Below, in pieces: positions 46,784 to 55,892 of a stretch of 64,000 nt of DNA. How positions within the stretch are numbered: position 1 is the stretch's first letter; every line of letters starts with the position of its first letter. The notes beneath the pieces were generated by a model that was given only the letters and a program-made list of their open reading frames with translations, searched no databases and was not told the origin of the DNA. Where the stretch lies: contig CAWEIU010000009.1 of NCBI GenBank assembly GCA_963809245.1, positions 372,001 to 436,000 of the forward strand, written 5' to 3'. Source of the DNA: Roseiarcus sp963809245 (GTDB lineage Bacteria; Pseudomonadota; Alphaproteobacteria; Rhizobiales; Beijerinckiaceae). Made by a program: the position numbers and the translations under genes.

Positions 46784-47932
46784 ATGCCCGTTCATTTTTC
46801 AGCCGCCGAAATGTCCGCCCGCAAGCAGCGCCTGCTCGCCGCCATGGCGGAGCGGCGGCTCGACGGGATGCTGCTGTTCGCGCAGGAGAGCAACTATTGG
46901 CTCACCGGCTACGACAGCTTCGGCTTCTGCTTCTTTCAGTGCCTCTATGTCGGCGCCGACGGGCGCGTCGCGCTGCTGACCCGCTCGGCCGATCTGCGCC
47001 AGGCGCAGCATACGTCGAACATCGAGGACATCCGCATCTGGAAGGACGGCGCCGGCGCGGATCCGACGCGCGATCTCAAGGCGATGCTGGAGGACCTCGG
47101 CGCGCGCGGCCGCCTTGGGGTCGAGTTCGACAGTTATGGCCTCACCCACTTCAACGGCCGCCGGCTCGAGGCGGCGCTCGCGGGCTACGCCGCCTTGGTC
47201 GACGCCTCCTCGCTCGTCCCGCATCTCAGAGTGACGAAATCCGACGAGGAGATCGCCTACGTCAGGGAGGCCGCGCGCCTTTCCGATCTCGCCGACAGGG
47301 CGGCGATCGAGGCGACTTGCGCCGGCGCCGACGAAGGCGAGATTCTCGCCGCGATGCACAGCGCGATCTTCGCCGCCGGCGGCGACTACCCCGGCAACGA
47401 ATTCATCATCGGCTCGGGCGACGACGCGCTGCTGTGCCGCTACAAGAGCGGCCGGCGCAAGCTGTCCCCAGACGACCAGCTCACGCTCGAATTCGCCGGC
47501 GTCAGCCGCCACTATCACGCGGCGATCATGCGCACCCATATCGTCGGCCGGCCGAAACCGCTTCACGCGCCCTATCACGCCGCGGCGCGCGAAGCGCTGC
47601 TCGCCTGCGAGGCGGAGCTCAAGCCCGGCCGTACGGCGGGAGACGTGTTCGCCGCTCACGCGCGCGTCCTCGACGCGCGCGATCTCTCGCGCCACCGCCT
47701 CAACGCCTGCGGCTACGCCCTGGGGGCGAAGTTCACGCCGTCCTGGATGGATGCGCCGATGTTCTACGCGGACAACGATTTCGTGATCGCGCCGGGTCAG
47801 GTCTACTTCCTGCACATGATCCTGATGGACAGCGACAGCCGGACCGCCCTCTGCCTCGGCCGCACCTACCTCGTCGGCGTTCACCATGGCGAGCCGTTGA
47901 ACGCGCCCCATCTGGACCTCGTCGTCAAATGA
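46784..47932 (+). CDS. M24-family (creatinase/aminopeptidase P fold) protein lacking metal ligands
   Basis: 382 residues with the two-domain creatinase/prolidase fold: N-terminal MSARKQRLLAAMAERRLDGMLLF and a pita-bread domain from about residue 150. The usual five metal ligands of M24 peptidases look replaced: the first strand reads LTLEFAGVSRHYHAAIMRT rather than the D...D pair, the GHG histidine position is CGYALG, and the two glutamates at VxxEPG and the C terminus are absent. This matches metal-independent relatives such as creatinase or the ectoine hydrolase DoeA rather than a peptidase. Substrate unknown. Confidence 0.83.
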   Translation: MPVHFSAAEMSARKQRLLAAMAERRLDGMLLFAQESNYWLTGYDSFGFCFFQCLYVGADGRVALLTRSADLRQAQHTSNIEDIRIWKDGAGADPTRDLKAMLEDLGARGRLGVEFDSYGLTHFNGRRLEAALAGYAALVDASSLVPHLRVTKSDEEIAYVREAARLSDLADRAAIEATCAGADEGEILAAMHSAIFAAGGDYPGNEFIIGSGDDALLCRYKSGRRKLSPDDQLTLEFAGVSRHYHAAIMRTHIVGRPKPLHAPYHAAAREALLACEAELKPGRTAGDVFAAHARVLDARDLSRHRLNACGYALGAKFTPSWMDAPMFYADNDFVIAPGQVYFLHMILMDSDSRTALCLGRTYLVGVHHGEPLNAPHLDLVVK

Positions 47933-47965
47933 GGTTAGCAGAACGTTAAGGGAGCGCCGTCCGCC

Positions 47966-48628
47966 ATGTCCGGCGGCGCAGGAGTGTCGCACTTGCGTTG
48001 GACGGCGGGCAAGGTTTTGGAGGGGCGCTTCGCCCTGGCGGGTCTTTGTCTCATCGCCGCGCCGCTGGCGCTCGGCGGATGCGTGGACAATGCCGCCGAT
48101 CTCACGCCGACGCCCGAGGCGCACCAGCAGTTCACACGCCGCGAGGGCGTCAGCATCGCCAAGGCGAGCGTCGCGATCATCTCGGTCGATGGCGCGCCGG
48201 CGTCGGTCGCCGCCCAATTTCGCAGCACCCTCGAGACGGAAGCCCGCGCCCGCGACATCGCCATCGTTCCGGCTTCGAAGGCGCGCTATCTCGTGCGCGG
48301 CTACCTCTCCGCCGATGCGACGAGCGAGGGCGCCTCGATCGAATACGTCTGGGACGTCTTCACCAAGGACAAGCAGCGCGCGCAGCGTCTCAACGACGTG
48401 ATCGCCGTGCCGGGAACGGGCGACGATCCCTGGGCGAGCGGAGGCGGGGCGGCGCTCACGAGCGTCGCGGCCAAGAGCGCCGACGATCTCGCAGCCTACC
48501 TCTCCAACACGCCGGAGGCGGTCGCGGTCGCCGCCCCGCAACAGCCCGCCGTCCCAAGCAACGCTGCCCAAAGCAACGCCGCCCCAGCGCGGGCGGCCGC
48601 GCCGCTCGCCTATGCGGCCTCGCAATAG
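47966..48628 (+). CDS. Conserved alphaproteobacterial lipoprotein
   Basis: 220 residues with a lipobox APLALGGC (lipidated cysteine near residue 39) after a Sec signal. The mature part contains a soluble domain (SIAKASVAIISVDGAPASVAAQFRS, RYLVRGYLSADATSEGASI) and an Ala/Pro/Asn-rich tail. Similar lipoproteins are widespread in Rhizobiales; no function is assigned. ATG 47966 is the first plausible start; the signal peptide could also begin at a later GTG. Confidence 0.72.
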   Translation: MSGGAGVSHLRWTAGKVLEGRFALAGLCLIAAPLALGGCVDNAADLTPTPEAHQQFTRREGVSIAKASVAIISVDGAPASVAAQFRSTLETEARARDIAIVPASKARYLVRGYLSADATSEGASIEYVWDVFTKDKQRAQRLNDVIAVPGTGDDPWASGGGAALTSVAAKSADDLAAYLSNTPEAVAVAAPQQPAVPSNAAQSNAAPARAAAPLAYAASQ

Positions 48629-48784
48629 GCGCCGCGACGCCGGCTGGCCCTGTGGACAGCTCGATGGACGCGCGGTTGCGTCATTGAAGCGTCGTATTGT
48701 TCCTGCGCCGCCGCGCTGCTATGACCCAGCCGCGCCGGGCCGCCGGGAAAATGGCCCCAGCCCGTCATCGCGTTCGGAGCCGTA

Positions 48785-49729
48785 ATGCAGGGGAAGATGA
48801 AGATACTGGCCGGCAATTCCAACGCGCCGCTCGCCGAGGCGATCGCCGCTTATCTCGGCCAGCCGCTGACGCGCTGCCATGTGCGCCGCTTCGCCGACCT
48901 CGAGATCTTCGTCGAAATTCTCGAGAACGTGCGCGGCCGCGACGCCTTCATCATCCAGTCGACGTCGTTCCCGACCAACGACAATCTGATGGAGTTGCTC
49001 ATCATGATCGACGCGCTGCGGCGCGCGTCGGCGCAGCGCATCACCGCGGTCATTCCCTATTTCGGCTACGCCCGGCAGGACCGCAAACCCGGTCCCCGCT
49101 CGCCGATTTCGGCCAAGCTCGTCGCCAATCTGATCACCCGCGCCGGCGCCGACCGCGTGCTGACGGTCGATCTCCACGCCGGCCAGATTCAGGGCTTCTT
49201 CGACATCCCGACCGACAATCTGTTCGCCGCGCCGACGATGGTGCGGGACATCAAGGAGCGCGGTCTCGGGGACAACGTGATGGTCGTCTCGCCCGACGTC
49301 GGCGGCGTGGTGCGCGCGCGCGCCCTCGCCAAGCGGCTCGATGCGCCGCTCGCCATCGTCGACAAGCGGCGCGAGCGGGCCGGCGAATCCGAGGTGATGA
49401 ACATCATCGGCGACGTCTCCGGCCGCCACTGCGTGCTGCTCGACGATATCGTCGATTCGGGCGGCACCCTCTGCAATGCGGCCGACGCTTTGCTCGCCAA
49501 GGGCGCCAAGAGCGTCTCCGCCTATATCACCCACGGCGTCCTGTCGGGCGGCGCGGTCGCCCGCATCGCCGCCTCGAAGCTCACCGAACTCGTGCTCACC
49601 GACACCATCGCGCCGACCGAAGCGGTTCGGGTCGCGCGCAACGTGCGCGTCATCTCGATCGCGCCGCTGATCGGCGAGGCGATCGACCGCATCGCCAAGG
49701 AAGAGAGCGTTTCGGTTCTATTCGACTGA
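48785..49729 (+). CDS. prs: Ribose-phosphate pyrophosphokinase
   Basis: 314 residues; makes PRPP from ribose-5-phosphate and ATP for nucleotide, histidine and tryptophan synthesis. It has the PRPP-binding motif DDIVDSGGTLCNAA, the catalytic flexible-loop region DKRRERAGESE and the ARQDRKPGPRSPISAK segment. ATG 48785 has CGGAG five bases upstream; 48797 (MKILAGNS) is an alternative. Followed by a 280-base gap and then nucleoside uptake genes, an understandable but not necessarily co-regulated neighbourhood. Confidence 0.95.
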   Translation: MQGKMKILAGNSNAPLAEAIAAYLGQPLTRCHVRRFADLEIFVEILENVRGRDAFIIQSTSFPTNDNLMELLIMIDALRRASAQRITAVIPYFGYARQDRKPGPRSPISAKLVANLITRAGADRVLTVDLHAGQIQGFFDIPTDNLFAAPTMVRDIKERGLGDNVMVVSPDVGGVVRARALAKRLDAPLAIVDKRRERAGESEVMNIIGDVSGRHCVLLDDIVDSGGTLCNAADALLAKGAKSVSAYITHGVLSGGAVARIAASKLTELVLTDTIAPTEAVRVARNVRVISIAPLIGEAIDRIAKEESVSVLFD

Positions 49730-49867
49730 CCTGACGCACACCGTTGGATTCGGCCGGCGGCCGCGCTTGCCGGAGCGCTGCGGCCGGCCTAGTCTTGTGC
49801 AAAAGCCAAAGCCGGTTTTCTGTTTAAGGTTGAGCGTCAAACCGCCGTCGGCGGCGTGTAACGAAGC

Positions 49868-49912
49868 TTGACTCTGTTACCGCGCTCGGCACTATGCCTG
49901 ACTGTTCGGTCA
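49868..49912 (+). promoter_or_regulatory. Possible promoter with TGACTGTTCGGTCA inverted repeat, nucleoside ABC operon
   Basis: TTGACT at 49868-49873 with a weak CTATGC -10 after 18 bases (49892-49897). Just downstream, TGACTGTTCGGTCA (49899-49912) is a near-palindrome of the TGAC/GTCA type bound by many TetR-family repressors. Placement over the presumed start site would suit repression. Weak evidence. Confidence 0.35.
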
Positions 49913-50008
49913 AGAAATCTTGAACGGGCAGGGGGGCCAATCAAGCGACGGCCGGTCGGCGGGCTGCGAGATATGGCCGGGTCGAAACGAAAATATAGGG
50001 AGAGTCGC

Positions 50009-51016
50009 ATGTCCGGTCGTAAGTTGCCTGCTTTGTTTTCGGGCCTCGCTGCCGCGTTGCTCGCGTCGACCGCAGCGTTCGCCGCGGACATCAAGCCCGC
50101 CATCGTCTACGATCTTGGCGGCAAGTTCGACAAATCCTTCAACGAGGGCGTCTACAACGGCGCGCTGAAGTTCAAGAAGGAAACGGGCATCGATTTCCGC
50201 GATCTTGAAATTCAGAGCGACGCGCAGCGTGAGCAGGTGCTCCGCAAATTCGCCAAGGACGGCTTCTCGCCGATCATGACCGTCGGCTTCGCCTGGGCGA
50301 CCGCGCTCGGCAAGATCGCCGACGAGTATCCGAAGACCGAATTCGGCATCATCGACTCGGTCGTCGACAAGCCGAACGTGCAGTCGATCACCTTCAAGGA
50401 GCATGAGGGCTCGTTCCTGGTCGGCGTGATCGCCGCCAAGACCTCGAAGACCGGCAAGCTCGGCTTCGTCGGCGGCATGGACATTCCGCTGATCTCGAAG
50501 TTCGGCTGCGGTTATGCGCAGGGCGTCAAATACGTCAATCCGAAGGACGAGGTGTTCGCCAACATGACCGGGACCGACTTCCACGCCTGGAACGATCCGG
50601 TCAAAGGCGGCGAACTCGCCAAGTCGCAGATCGATCGCGGCGCGGACGTCATTTACGCCGCCGCGGGCGCGACCGGCCAGGGCGTCTTGAAGGCCGCCGC
50701 GGACGCCGGAAAATACGGCATCGGCGTCGATTCGGATCAGGACAACCTCTTCCCCGGCAAAGTGCTGACCTCGATGCTCAAGCATGTCGACGTCGCCACC
50801 TACCGCTCGTTCATGGACGCCAAGAACGGCGTCTGGAAGCCTGGCCATCTGGAGCTTGGCCTCAAGGAGGGCGGCGTCGACTACGCGGTCGACCAATGGA
50901 ACAAGGCCATCCTGACGCCGGAGGCCAAGGCCGCGGCCGAGGCCGCCAAGGCCGACATCGTCTCCGGCAAGATCCAAGTCCACGACTACACGGTCGACAG
51001 CAAGTGCCCGGCCTGA
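50009..51016 (+). CDS. BMP-family nucleoside ABC transporter, substrate-binding protein
   Basis: About 335 residues; signal peptide LFSGLAAALLASTAAFAAD. Mature N terminus IKPAIVYDLGGKFDKSFNEGVYNGAL is the BMP/Med signature, with LGFVGGMDIPLISKFGCGYAQGVKY and GIGVDSDQDN typical of nucleoside-binding members. ATG 50009 has TAGGGAGAG upstream; the frame open to 49868 is rejected. Followed by ATPase and two permeases, and then by cytidine deaminase, purine nucleoside phosphorylase and thymidine phosphorylase, which supports nucleosides as substrate. Confidence 0.93.
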   Translation: MSGRKLPALFSGLAAALLASTAAFAADIKPAIVYDLGGKFDKSFNEGVYNGALKFKKETGIDFRDLEIQSDAQREQVLRKFAKDGFSPIMTVGFAWATALGKIADEYPKTEFGIIDSVVDKPNVQSITFKEHEGSFLVGVIAAKTSKTGKLGFVGGMDIPLISKFGCGYAQGVKYVNPKDEVFANMTGTDFHAWNDPVKGGELAKSQIDRGADVIYAAAGATGQGVLKAAADAGKYGIGVDSDQDNLFPGKVLTSMLKHVDVATYRSFMDAKNGVWKPGHLELGLKEGGVDYAVDQWNKAILTPEAKAAAEAAKADIVSGKIQVHDYTVDSKCPA

Positions 51017-51067
51017 TCTGAGCGCGTCGCAAGGGGGAGGCGGACCCTGACGGCCTGATGCGATGCT

Positions 51068-51094
51068 CCTTCTCCCCGCCTGCGGGGAGAAGGG
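51068..51094. repeat. GGGGAGAAGG palindrome
   Basis: CTTCTCCCCGCCTGCGGGGAGAAGG hairpin between the binding-protein gene and the ATPase gene of the transporter. Hairpins here often stabilise the upstream mRNA so that the binding protein is made in excess; that role is inferred. Confidence 0.65.
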
Positions 51095-51133
51095 ATCCCG
51101 TCAGCCCAACTGCAGCAGCGCCAGGGGGAACGC

Positions 51134-52678
51134 GTGGCGACACCAGCAAGCGGAATTGCGCCCGCGATCGAATTGATCGGCGTCGACAAAAGCTTCGGCC
51201 CAGTCCACGCCAACAAGAACGTAAATCTGCGCGTCGAGCGCGGCGTCATTCACGGCATCGTCGGCGAGAACGGCGCCGGCAAGTCGACGCTGATGTCGAT
51301 TCTCTACGGCTTCTACGAGGCGGACGCCGGCGAAATCCGCATCAACGGCGAGGCCGTGCGCATCCGCTCATCGCGTGAGGCGATAAGCCACGGCATCGGC
51401 ATGGTGCACCAGCATTTCATGCTCGTGCCGCCGCTCAGCGTGCTGGAGAACGTGATGCTGGGCGCCGAGGGCGGCCCCTTGCTCGCCGCCGGCGCCGCCA
51501 CGGTCCGCCGGAAGCTCGCCCATCTCGCCAAGGAATATGGGCTCGAAGTCGACCCCGACGCCATTGTCGGCGATTTGTCGGTCGGCTTGCAGCAGCGGGT
51601 CGAGATCCTCAAGGCGCTGGTGCGCGGCGCCGAGATTCTCGTGCTCGACGAGCCGACCGCCGTGCTGACGCCCGCCGAGGCGGACCAGCTCTTCGAAATG
51701 CTGCGCATCCTCAAATCGCAGAACAAGACGATCATCTTCATCACCCACAAGCTGCGCGAGATCATCAGTCTGACCGACCGCGTTTCGGTGATGCGGCGCG
51801 GCGAGATGGTGGCGACCTTCGAGACCGCCAAGACCTCGCCGCCGGAACTCGCCGACGCGATGGTCGGGCGCAAGGTCATCCTCAAGGTCGACAAGAGCCC
51901 GGCGCGCCCCGGCAAGGTCGTGCTCGAAGCGCAGCGCCTCAGCGTGCGCGACGACCGCGGCGTGACGCGGGTCGACGACGTGTCTTTCACGCTGCGCCAG
52001 GGCGAGATTGTCGGCGTCGCCGGCGTCGCGGGGAATGGCCAGTCGGAGCTGCTCGAGGCGCTTGCCGGCATTCGTCCGCTGAGCGGCGGCGAGATTCTCA
52101 TCGAGGGCGTCGCGCCCGCGCACTCCCAGCGCACGCCCAAGGGGATTCGCGCGCTCGGCGTCGGCCATGTGCCGGAGGATCGCCATCGCGTCGGCCTGGT
52201 GATGCCGTTCGAGGCCTGCGAGAGCGCGATGCTCGGCTTTCACGACGACCCGGCCTACGGGCGCGGTCTCTTGTTCGACCGCAAGGCGATCGTCGCCGAC
52301 GAAGCGGCGAAGATGGAGGCTTACGACATCCGCCCGCGCGCGCCTCTGCTCAAGACCGCCAATTTCTCCGGCGGCAATCAGCAGAAGATCGTGCTCGCGC
52401 GCGAAATCGAGCGCAATCCCGCGATCATGCTGGTCGGCCAGCCGACGCGCGGCGTCGACATCGGCGCGATCGAATTCATTCACAAGCGCATCGTCGCTTT
52501 GCGCGACGCCGGAAAGGCGGTGCTCCTCGTGTCGGTTGAACTTGACGAAATCTTCGCGCTCTCCGATCGCATCCTGGTGCTCTGCGGCGGACGCATAACC
52601 GGCGAGCGGCGCCCGGAGGAGACCGACGCGCAGGATCTCGGCCTGCTGATGGCCGGCGTCAGCGAGCGCGCGGCATGA
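51134..52678 (+). CDS. Nucleoside ABC transporter, double ATPase
   Basis: 514 residues with two ABC domains, as in the sugar/nucleoside CUT2-like class. First domain Walker A GENGAGKSTLM, signature LSVGLQQRVEIL, Walker B ILVLDEPTAVL. Second domain Walker A-like GVAGNGQSELLEAL, signature NFSGGNQQKIVLAREI, Walker B-like LVGQPTRGVD. GTG start at 51134 with AGGGGGAAC. Its stop overlaps the next permease start (ATGA). Confidence 0.94.
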   Translation: MATPASGIAPAIELIGVDKSFGPVHANKNVNLRVERGVIHGIVGENGAGKSTLMSILYGFYEADAGEIRINGEAVRIRSSREAISHGIGMVHQHFMLVPPLSVLENVMLGAEGGPLLAAGAATVRRKLAHLAKEYGLEVDPDAIVGDLSVGLQQRVEILKALVRGAEILVLDEPTAVLTPAEADQLFEMLRILKSQNKTIIFITHKLREIISLTDRVSVMRRGEMVATFETAKTSPPELADAMVGRKVILKVDKSPARPGKVVLEAQRLSVRDDRGVTRVDDVSFTLRQGEIVGVAGVAGNGQSELLEALAGIRPLSGGEILIEGVAPAHSQRTPKGIRALGVGHVPEDRHRVGLVMPFEACESAMLGFHDDPAYGRGLLFDRKAIVADEAAKMEAYDIRPRAPLLKTANFSGGNQQKIVLAREIERNPAIMLVGQPTRGVDIGAIEFIHKRIVALRDAGKAVLLVSVELDEIFALSDRILVLCGGRITGERRPEETDAQDLGLLMAGVSERAA

Positions 52679-53784
52679 GCGCGCCCCTGAAACCGCTGCC
52701 CGCCTGGGCCGACGTCGCGCTGATCCCGCTCATCAACGTCGTCGCCGCCTTCTTCATCTCCGGGCTCGTCGTCACCGCGATCGGCGAGAATCCGTTCGAG
52801 GCCGTGCGCATTCTGATCGTCGGCGCGGTCGGCGACCTCGAAGGCCTCGGCTTCACGCTTTATTACGCGACGAGCTTCATCTTCACCGGCCTTGCGGTCG
52901 CGATCTGTTTTCACGCCGGCCTGTTCAACATCGGCGTCGAGGGGCAGGCCTATATCGCCGGGCTCGGCGCGGCGCTCGCCTGCCTCTATCTGGGCTTCCT
53001 GCCGGGCTATTCGCTGCTCGTCGTCGCCATCCTCGCGGCGGCGCTGTTCGGCGCGGCCTTTGCGGCGATCCCCGGCTACCTCCAGGCCAAACGCGACAGC
53101 CACATCGTCATCACGACGATCATGTTCAACTACATCGCCTCGGCGCTGATGGGCTATCTCCTGGTCGACGTGCTGCGCGTTCCCGGCCAGATGAACGCCG
53201 AGACGGCCCAGTTCCCGCCGGGCGGCATCGCGCCGCAGTTCCATGAGCTGCTGGCTCCCCTCGGCGTGCATTGGCCGGTCACGCCGTTCAACGTCTCCTT
53301 CCTGCTTGCGCTCGCCGCAGCCTTCGGCGTCTGGCTGCTGATCTGGCGCACGCGGCTCGGCTACGAGATCCGCACCGTCGGCGCCAATCCGACCGCCGCC
53401 GTCTACGGCGGCATCTCGCCGGCGCGCATCACCATCGTGACGACGCTGCTGTCGGGCGCGCTCGCCGGCGGCATGGCGGTCAACGTCATTCTCGGCGAGG
53501 AGCATCGCCTCATCCTGGAATTCACCGCCGGCTTCGGCTTCGTCGGCATTGCGGTCGCGCTGATGGGCCGCGCGCATCCGGTGGGGATCGTGCTCGCCGC
53601 GATCCTGTTCGGCATCCTCTATCAGGGCGGCGCCGAGCTCGCCTTCGACAAGCCGAAGATCAGCCGCGACATGATCGTCGTCATCCAGGGCCTCGTCGTG
53701 CTGTTCGCCGGCGCGCTCGAGCACATGTTCCGCCGCCCGGTGGCGACGCTGCTCGCGCGCCGCACGACGAGCCCCCCGATCTAA
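52675..53784 (+). CDS. Nucleoside ABC transporter permease 1
   Basis: 369 residues, eight to ten helices, BPD_transp_2 family. Segments GLFNIGVEGQAYIAGLGAA and RTVGANPTAAVYGGIS (EAA-like loop that contacts the ATPase) identify it as the permease of a BMP-type system. ATG 52675 overlaps the ATPase stop (ATGA). Confidence 0.92.
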   Translation: MSAPLKPLPAWADVALIPLINVVAAFFISGLVVTAIGENPFEAVRILIVGAVGDLEGLGFTLYYATSFIFTGLAVAICFHAGLFNIGVEGQAYIAGLGAALACLYLGFLPGYSLLVVAILAAALFGAAFAAIPGYLQAKRDSHIVITTIMFNYIASALMGYLLVDVLRVPGQMNAETAQFPPGGIAPQFHELLAPLGVHWPVTPFNVSFLLALAAAFGVWLLIWRTRLGYEIRTVGANPTAAVYGGISPARITIVTTLLSGALAGGMAVNVILGEEHRLILEFTAGFGFVGIAVALMGRAHPVGIVLAAILFGILYQGGAELAFDKPKISRDMIVVIQGLVVLFAGALEHMFRRPVATLLARRTTSPPI

Positions 53785-53796
53785 GGGCGTAAGCGC

Positions 53797-54768
53797 ATGG
53801 AGACCTTCGCCGCCTTCATCGTCATCTTCGGCTCCGGCATTCGCCTCGGGGTGCCGCTCATTCTCGCCTGTCTCGCCGGCCTCTGGTCCGAGCGCTCCGG
53901 CGTCGTCGACATCGGTCTCGAAGGCAAGATGCTCACCGGCGCCTTCGCCGGCGCGACGGCCGCCACCTTCACCGGCAGCGCGTGGCTCGGTCTTCTCGCC
54001 GGCGTCATCGCCTCGATCGGCGTGTCGCTGATCCACGGCTACGCCTCGATCGACCAGCGCGCCAATCAGATCGTCTCGGGCACCGCGATCAACATGGTCG
54101 CCGACGGCATGACGGCGCTGATCGGCAATGCGATCTGGTCGCAAGGCGGCCGCACGCCGGAACTGCCGGAGACGGCGCTGTTCAACCCGATCAACCTGCC
54201 CTTCGCGCAGAGTTTCGGCGCCGTGCCGATCGTCGGGCCGATCTATCAGCACCTGATCTCTGGCCACGACATCATCACCTATTTCGCCTTCGCGCTCGTT
54301 CCGCTCACCTATTGGGCGCTCTACCGCACGCGCTTCGGCCTGCGCCTCCGGGCGGTCGGCGAGAATCCGGCCGCGGTCGACACCGCCGGCATATCGGTGC
54401 GCGGGCTGCGCTACAGCGCGGTGGTGATCTGCGGCGTGCTGGTCGGCCTCTCCGGCGTCTATCTCTCGGTCGCCCAGGCCGCCTATTTCCAGCCGCACAT
54501 GAGCGCCGGCAAGGGCTTCATCGCGCTCGCCGCGCTGGTGTTCGCGAAGTGGCGGCCCTGGCCGGCGCTGGCGACCTGCCTGCTGTTCGGCTTCCTCGAC
54601 GCGCTGTCGATCCGCATGCAGGGCATGGTGCTGCCGGGCATCGGGCCGGTGCCCGTGCAGGCGATCCAGGCCCTGCCATACATCCTGACCGTCGTCTTGC
54701 TGGCCGGCTTCATCGGCAAGGCGATTCCGCCGAAAGCCTCGGGCGTGCCCTATGTCAAAGAACGCTGA
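53797..54768 (+). CDS. Nucleoside ABC transporter permease 2
   Basis: 323 residues, second BPD_transp_2 permease, forming a heterodimer with permease 1. Segments GVVDIGLEGKMLTGAFAGA and RAVGENPAAVDTAGISVRG parallel its partner. Starts 12 bases after permease 1; its stop lies 17 bases inside the start of cdd. Confidence 0.92.
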   Translation: METFAAFIVIFGSGIRLGVPLILACLAGLWSERSGVVDIGLEGKMLTGAFAGATAATFTGSAWLGLLAGVIASIGVSLIHGYASIDQRANQIVSGTAINMVADGMTALIGNAIWSQGGRTPELPETALFNPINLPFAQSFGAVPIVGPIYQHLISGHDIITYFAFALVPLTYWALYRTRFGLRLRAVGENPAAVDTAGISVRGLRYSAVVICGVLVGLSGVYLSVAQAAYFQPHMSAGKGFIALAALVFAKWRPWPALATCLLFGFLDALSIRMQGMVLPGIGPVPVQAIQALPYILTVVLLAGFIGKAIPPKASGVPYVKER

Positions 54769-55169
54769 AGACACCCTCGCCGAGCTGTTCGCCGCGGCGA
54801 AGGCGGCGCAGGCGCGCGCCTACACTCCCTATTCGCGCTTCAACGTCGGCGCGGCGATCCGCGCCCCGAGCGGGGCGATCTATTCCGGCTGCAACGTCGA
54901 GAACGCCGCCTATCCGCAAGGGGCCTGCGCCGAAGCCGGCGCGATCGCCGCGATGGCGCTCGGCGGCGAGCGGCGCATCGTCGAGATCGTCGTCATCGGC
55001 GACGGCGAAGCCCTCTGCACGCCCTGCGGCGGCTGCCGCCAACGCATCCGCGAATTCGCCGATCCGCAGACGCGCGATGCACATCGCCGGGCCGGACGGC
55101 GTGCGCGCGAGCTTTACGCTCGAAGAGCTGCTGCCGCATTCGTTCGGGCCGGATCATTTGGCGCGGTGA
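54752..55169 (+). CDS. cdd: Cytidine deaminase (frame broken by one base)
   Basis: Deaminates cytidine and deoxycytidine; 138 residues after one correction. Zinc motif and catalytic residues are intact: CNVENAAYPQGACAEAGAI with the catalytic glutamate, and the zinc cysteines in CTPCGGCRQRIREF. Around 55070-55076 an extra base shifts the frame, and the expected MHIAGPDGVRASFTLEELLP continues in the next frame to the TGA at 55167-55169; uncorrected the product has a wrong tail to 55204. Overlaps the preceding permease, so same operon. Confidence 0.93.
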
Positions 55170-55200
55170 GGCGGCGCCGAGTCGCCGATGGCCATCGCAT

Positions 55201-55236
55201 TTGACCGTTATATTATATGTCTATAAATTGACCGCT
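55201..55236. promoter_or_regulatory. Repeat-flanked AT-rich promoter/operator of the toxin-antitoxin pair
   Basis: TTGACCG occurs at 55201-55207 and again at 55228-55234, 27 bases apart, around an AT core (TTATATTATATG, TATAAA). The second copy ends four bases before the toxin ATG at 55238. TA operons are usually autorepressed at such repeats. Confidence 0.55.
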
Positions 55237-55237
55237 A

Positions 55238-55486
55238 ATGAAGAAAGTCATCTTGCTCGATCCCGCGATTGCGGCGCTCCGGAAGCACCGCAACATGGCC
55301 GAACGGATCCTGGGCAAGTTGACTGACTATGCGGAGAATCCCGCCGCGCTGGCCAATCACGTGACGGAAATGCGCGACCAGCCGTTCAAACGGCTGCGAG
55401 TAGGGAATTTCCGCATTCTGTTCGAGGAGACGGAGACCGAGATCATTGTCTCCGACATCGGGCCGCGCGGATCGATCTATCAGTGA
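55238..55486 (+). CDS. RelE/ParE-superfamily toxin (HigB-like)
   Basis: 82 residues. The C-terminal RLRVGNFRILFEETETEIIVSDIGPR pattern is that of RelE/HigB mRNA interferase toxins, with basic residues in the middle (MRDQPFKRLRVG). The toxin precedes the antitoxin, as in higBA-type loci. Overlaps or abuts the antitoxin start. Sits between cdd and the purine nucleoside phosphorylase gene within a nucleoside salvage operon. Confidence 0.85.
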   Translation: MKKVILLDPAIAALRKHRNMAERILGKLTDYAENPAALANHVTEMRDQPFKRLRVGNFRILFEETETEIIVSDIGPRGSIYQ

Positions 55487-55497
55487 AGGAAGCAGGG

Positions 55498-55857
55498 GTG
55501 ACCGCCAAATTCATCGAAACGCCAGGCGGGGAACGGCTCGCTATTCTGCCGGCCGAGGAATACGAAACGATGCGCGACGCGCTCATCCATCAAAGCGCGA
55601 TGAGCGACTACCGCGCCGGCCGCAAGGAGGCGCTGAATCTCGACGAGGTTCGCACTCTGCTCGCCGCAGCGACGCCGCTCGCATTTTGGCGCGCGAAGCG
55701 CGGCATGACGCAGGCCGCGCTCGCCAAAGCCGCGGGGACGACGCAGCCTCACGTCGCCGACCTCGAATCCGGCAAACATGGCGGCTCGCTTGAAATCATG
55801 GCGCGCATCGCCAAAGCGCTGAACATTGCCGTCGACAGCTTGGTCGCCCCCAACTGA
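55498..55857 (+). CDS. XRE-type antitoxin (HigA-like)
   Basis: About 119 residues: an N-terminal segment FIETPGGERLAILPAEEYE of the sort seen in Phd/RelB-like antitoxins, then a C-terminal helix-turn-helix (MTQAALAKAAGTTQPHVADLE). The GTG at 55498 with AAGGA six bases upstream is preferred; a GTG at 55483 overlapping the toxin stop is also possible. Together with the toxin it forms a type II module. Confidence 0.83.
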   Translation: MTAKFIETPGGERLAILPAEEYETMRDALIHQSAMSDYRAGRKEALNLDEVRTLLAAATPLAFWRAKRGMTQAALAKAAGTTQPHVADLESGKHGGSLEIMARIAKALNIAVDSLVAPN

Positions 55858-55892
55858 GCCGAATGTACGCGACGTGTTTCGTGCTGGATTCC

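Noticed and set aside
52480..54774. Very long minus-strand open frame (764 codons) opposite the transporter genes
   Set aside because: It is antisense to clear ATPase and permease genes, is Arg/Asp/Glu-rich low-complexity, and shows no motif; typical of the frame opposite high-GC genes.
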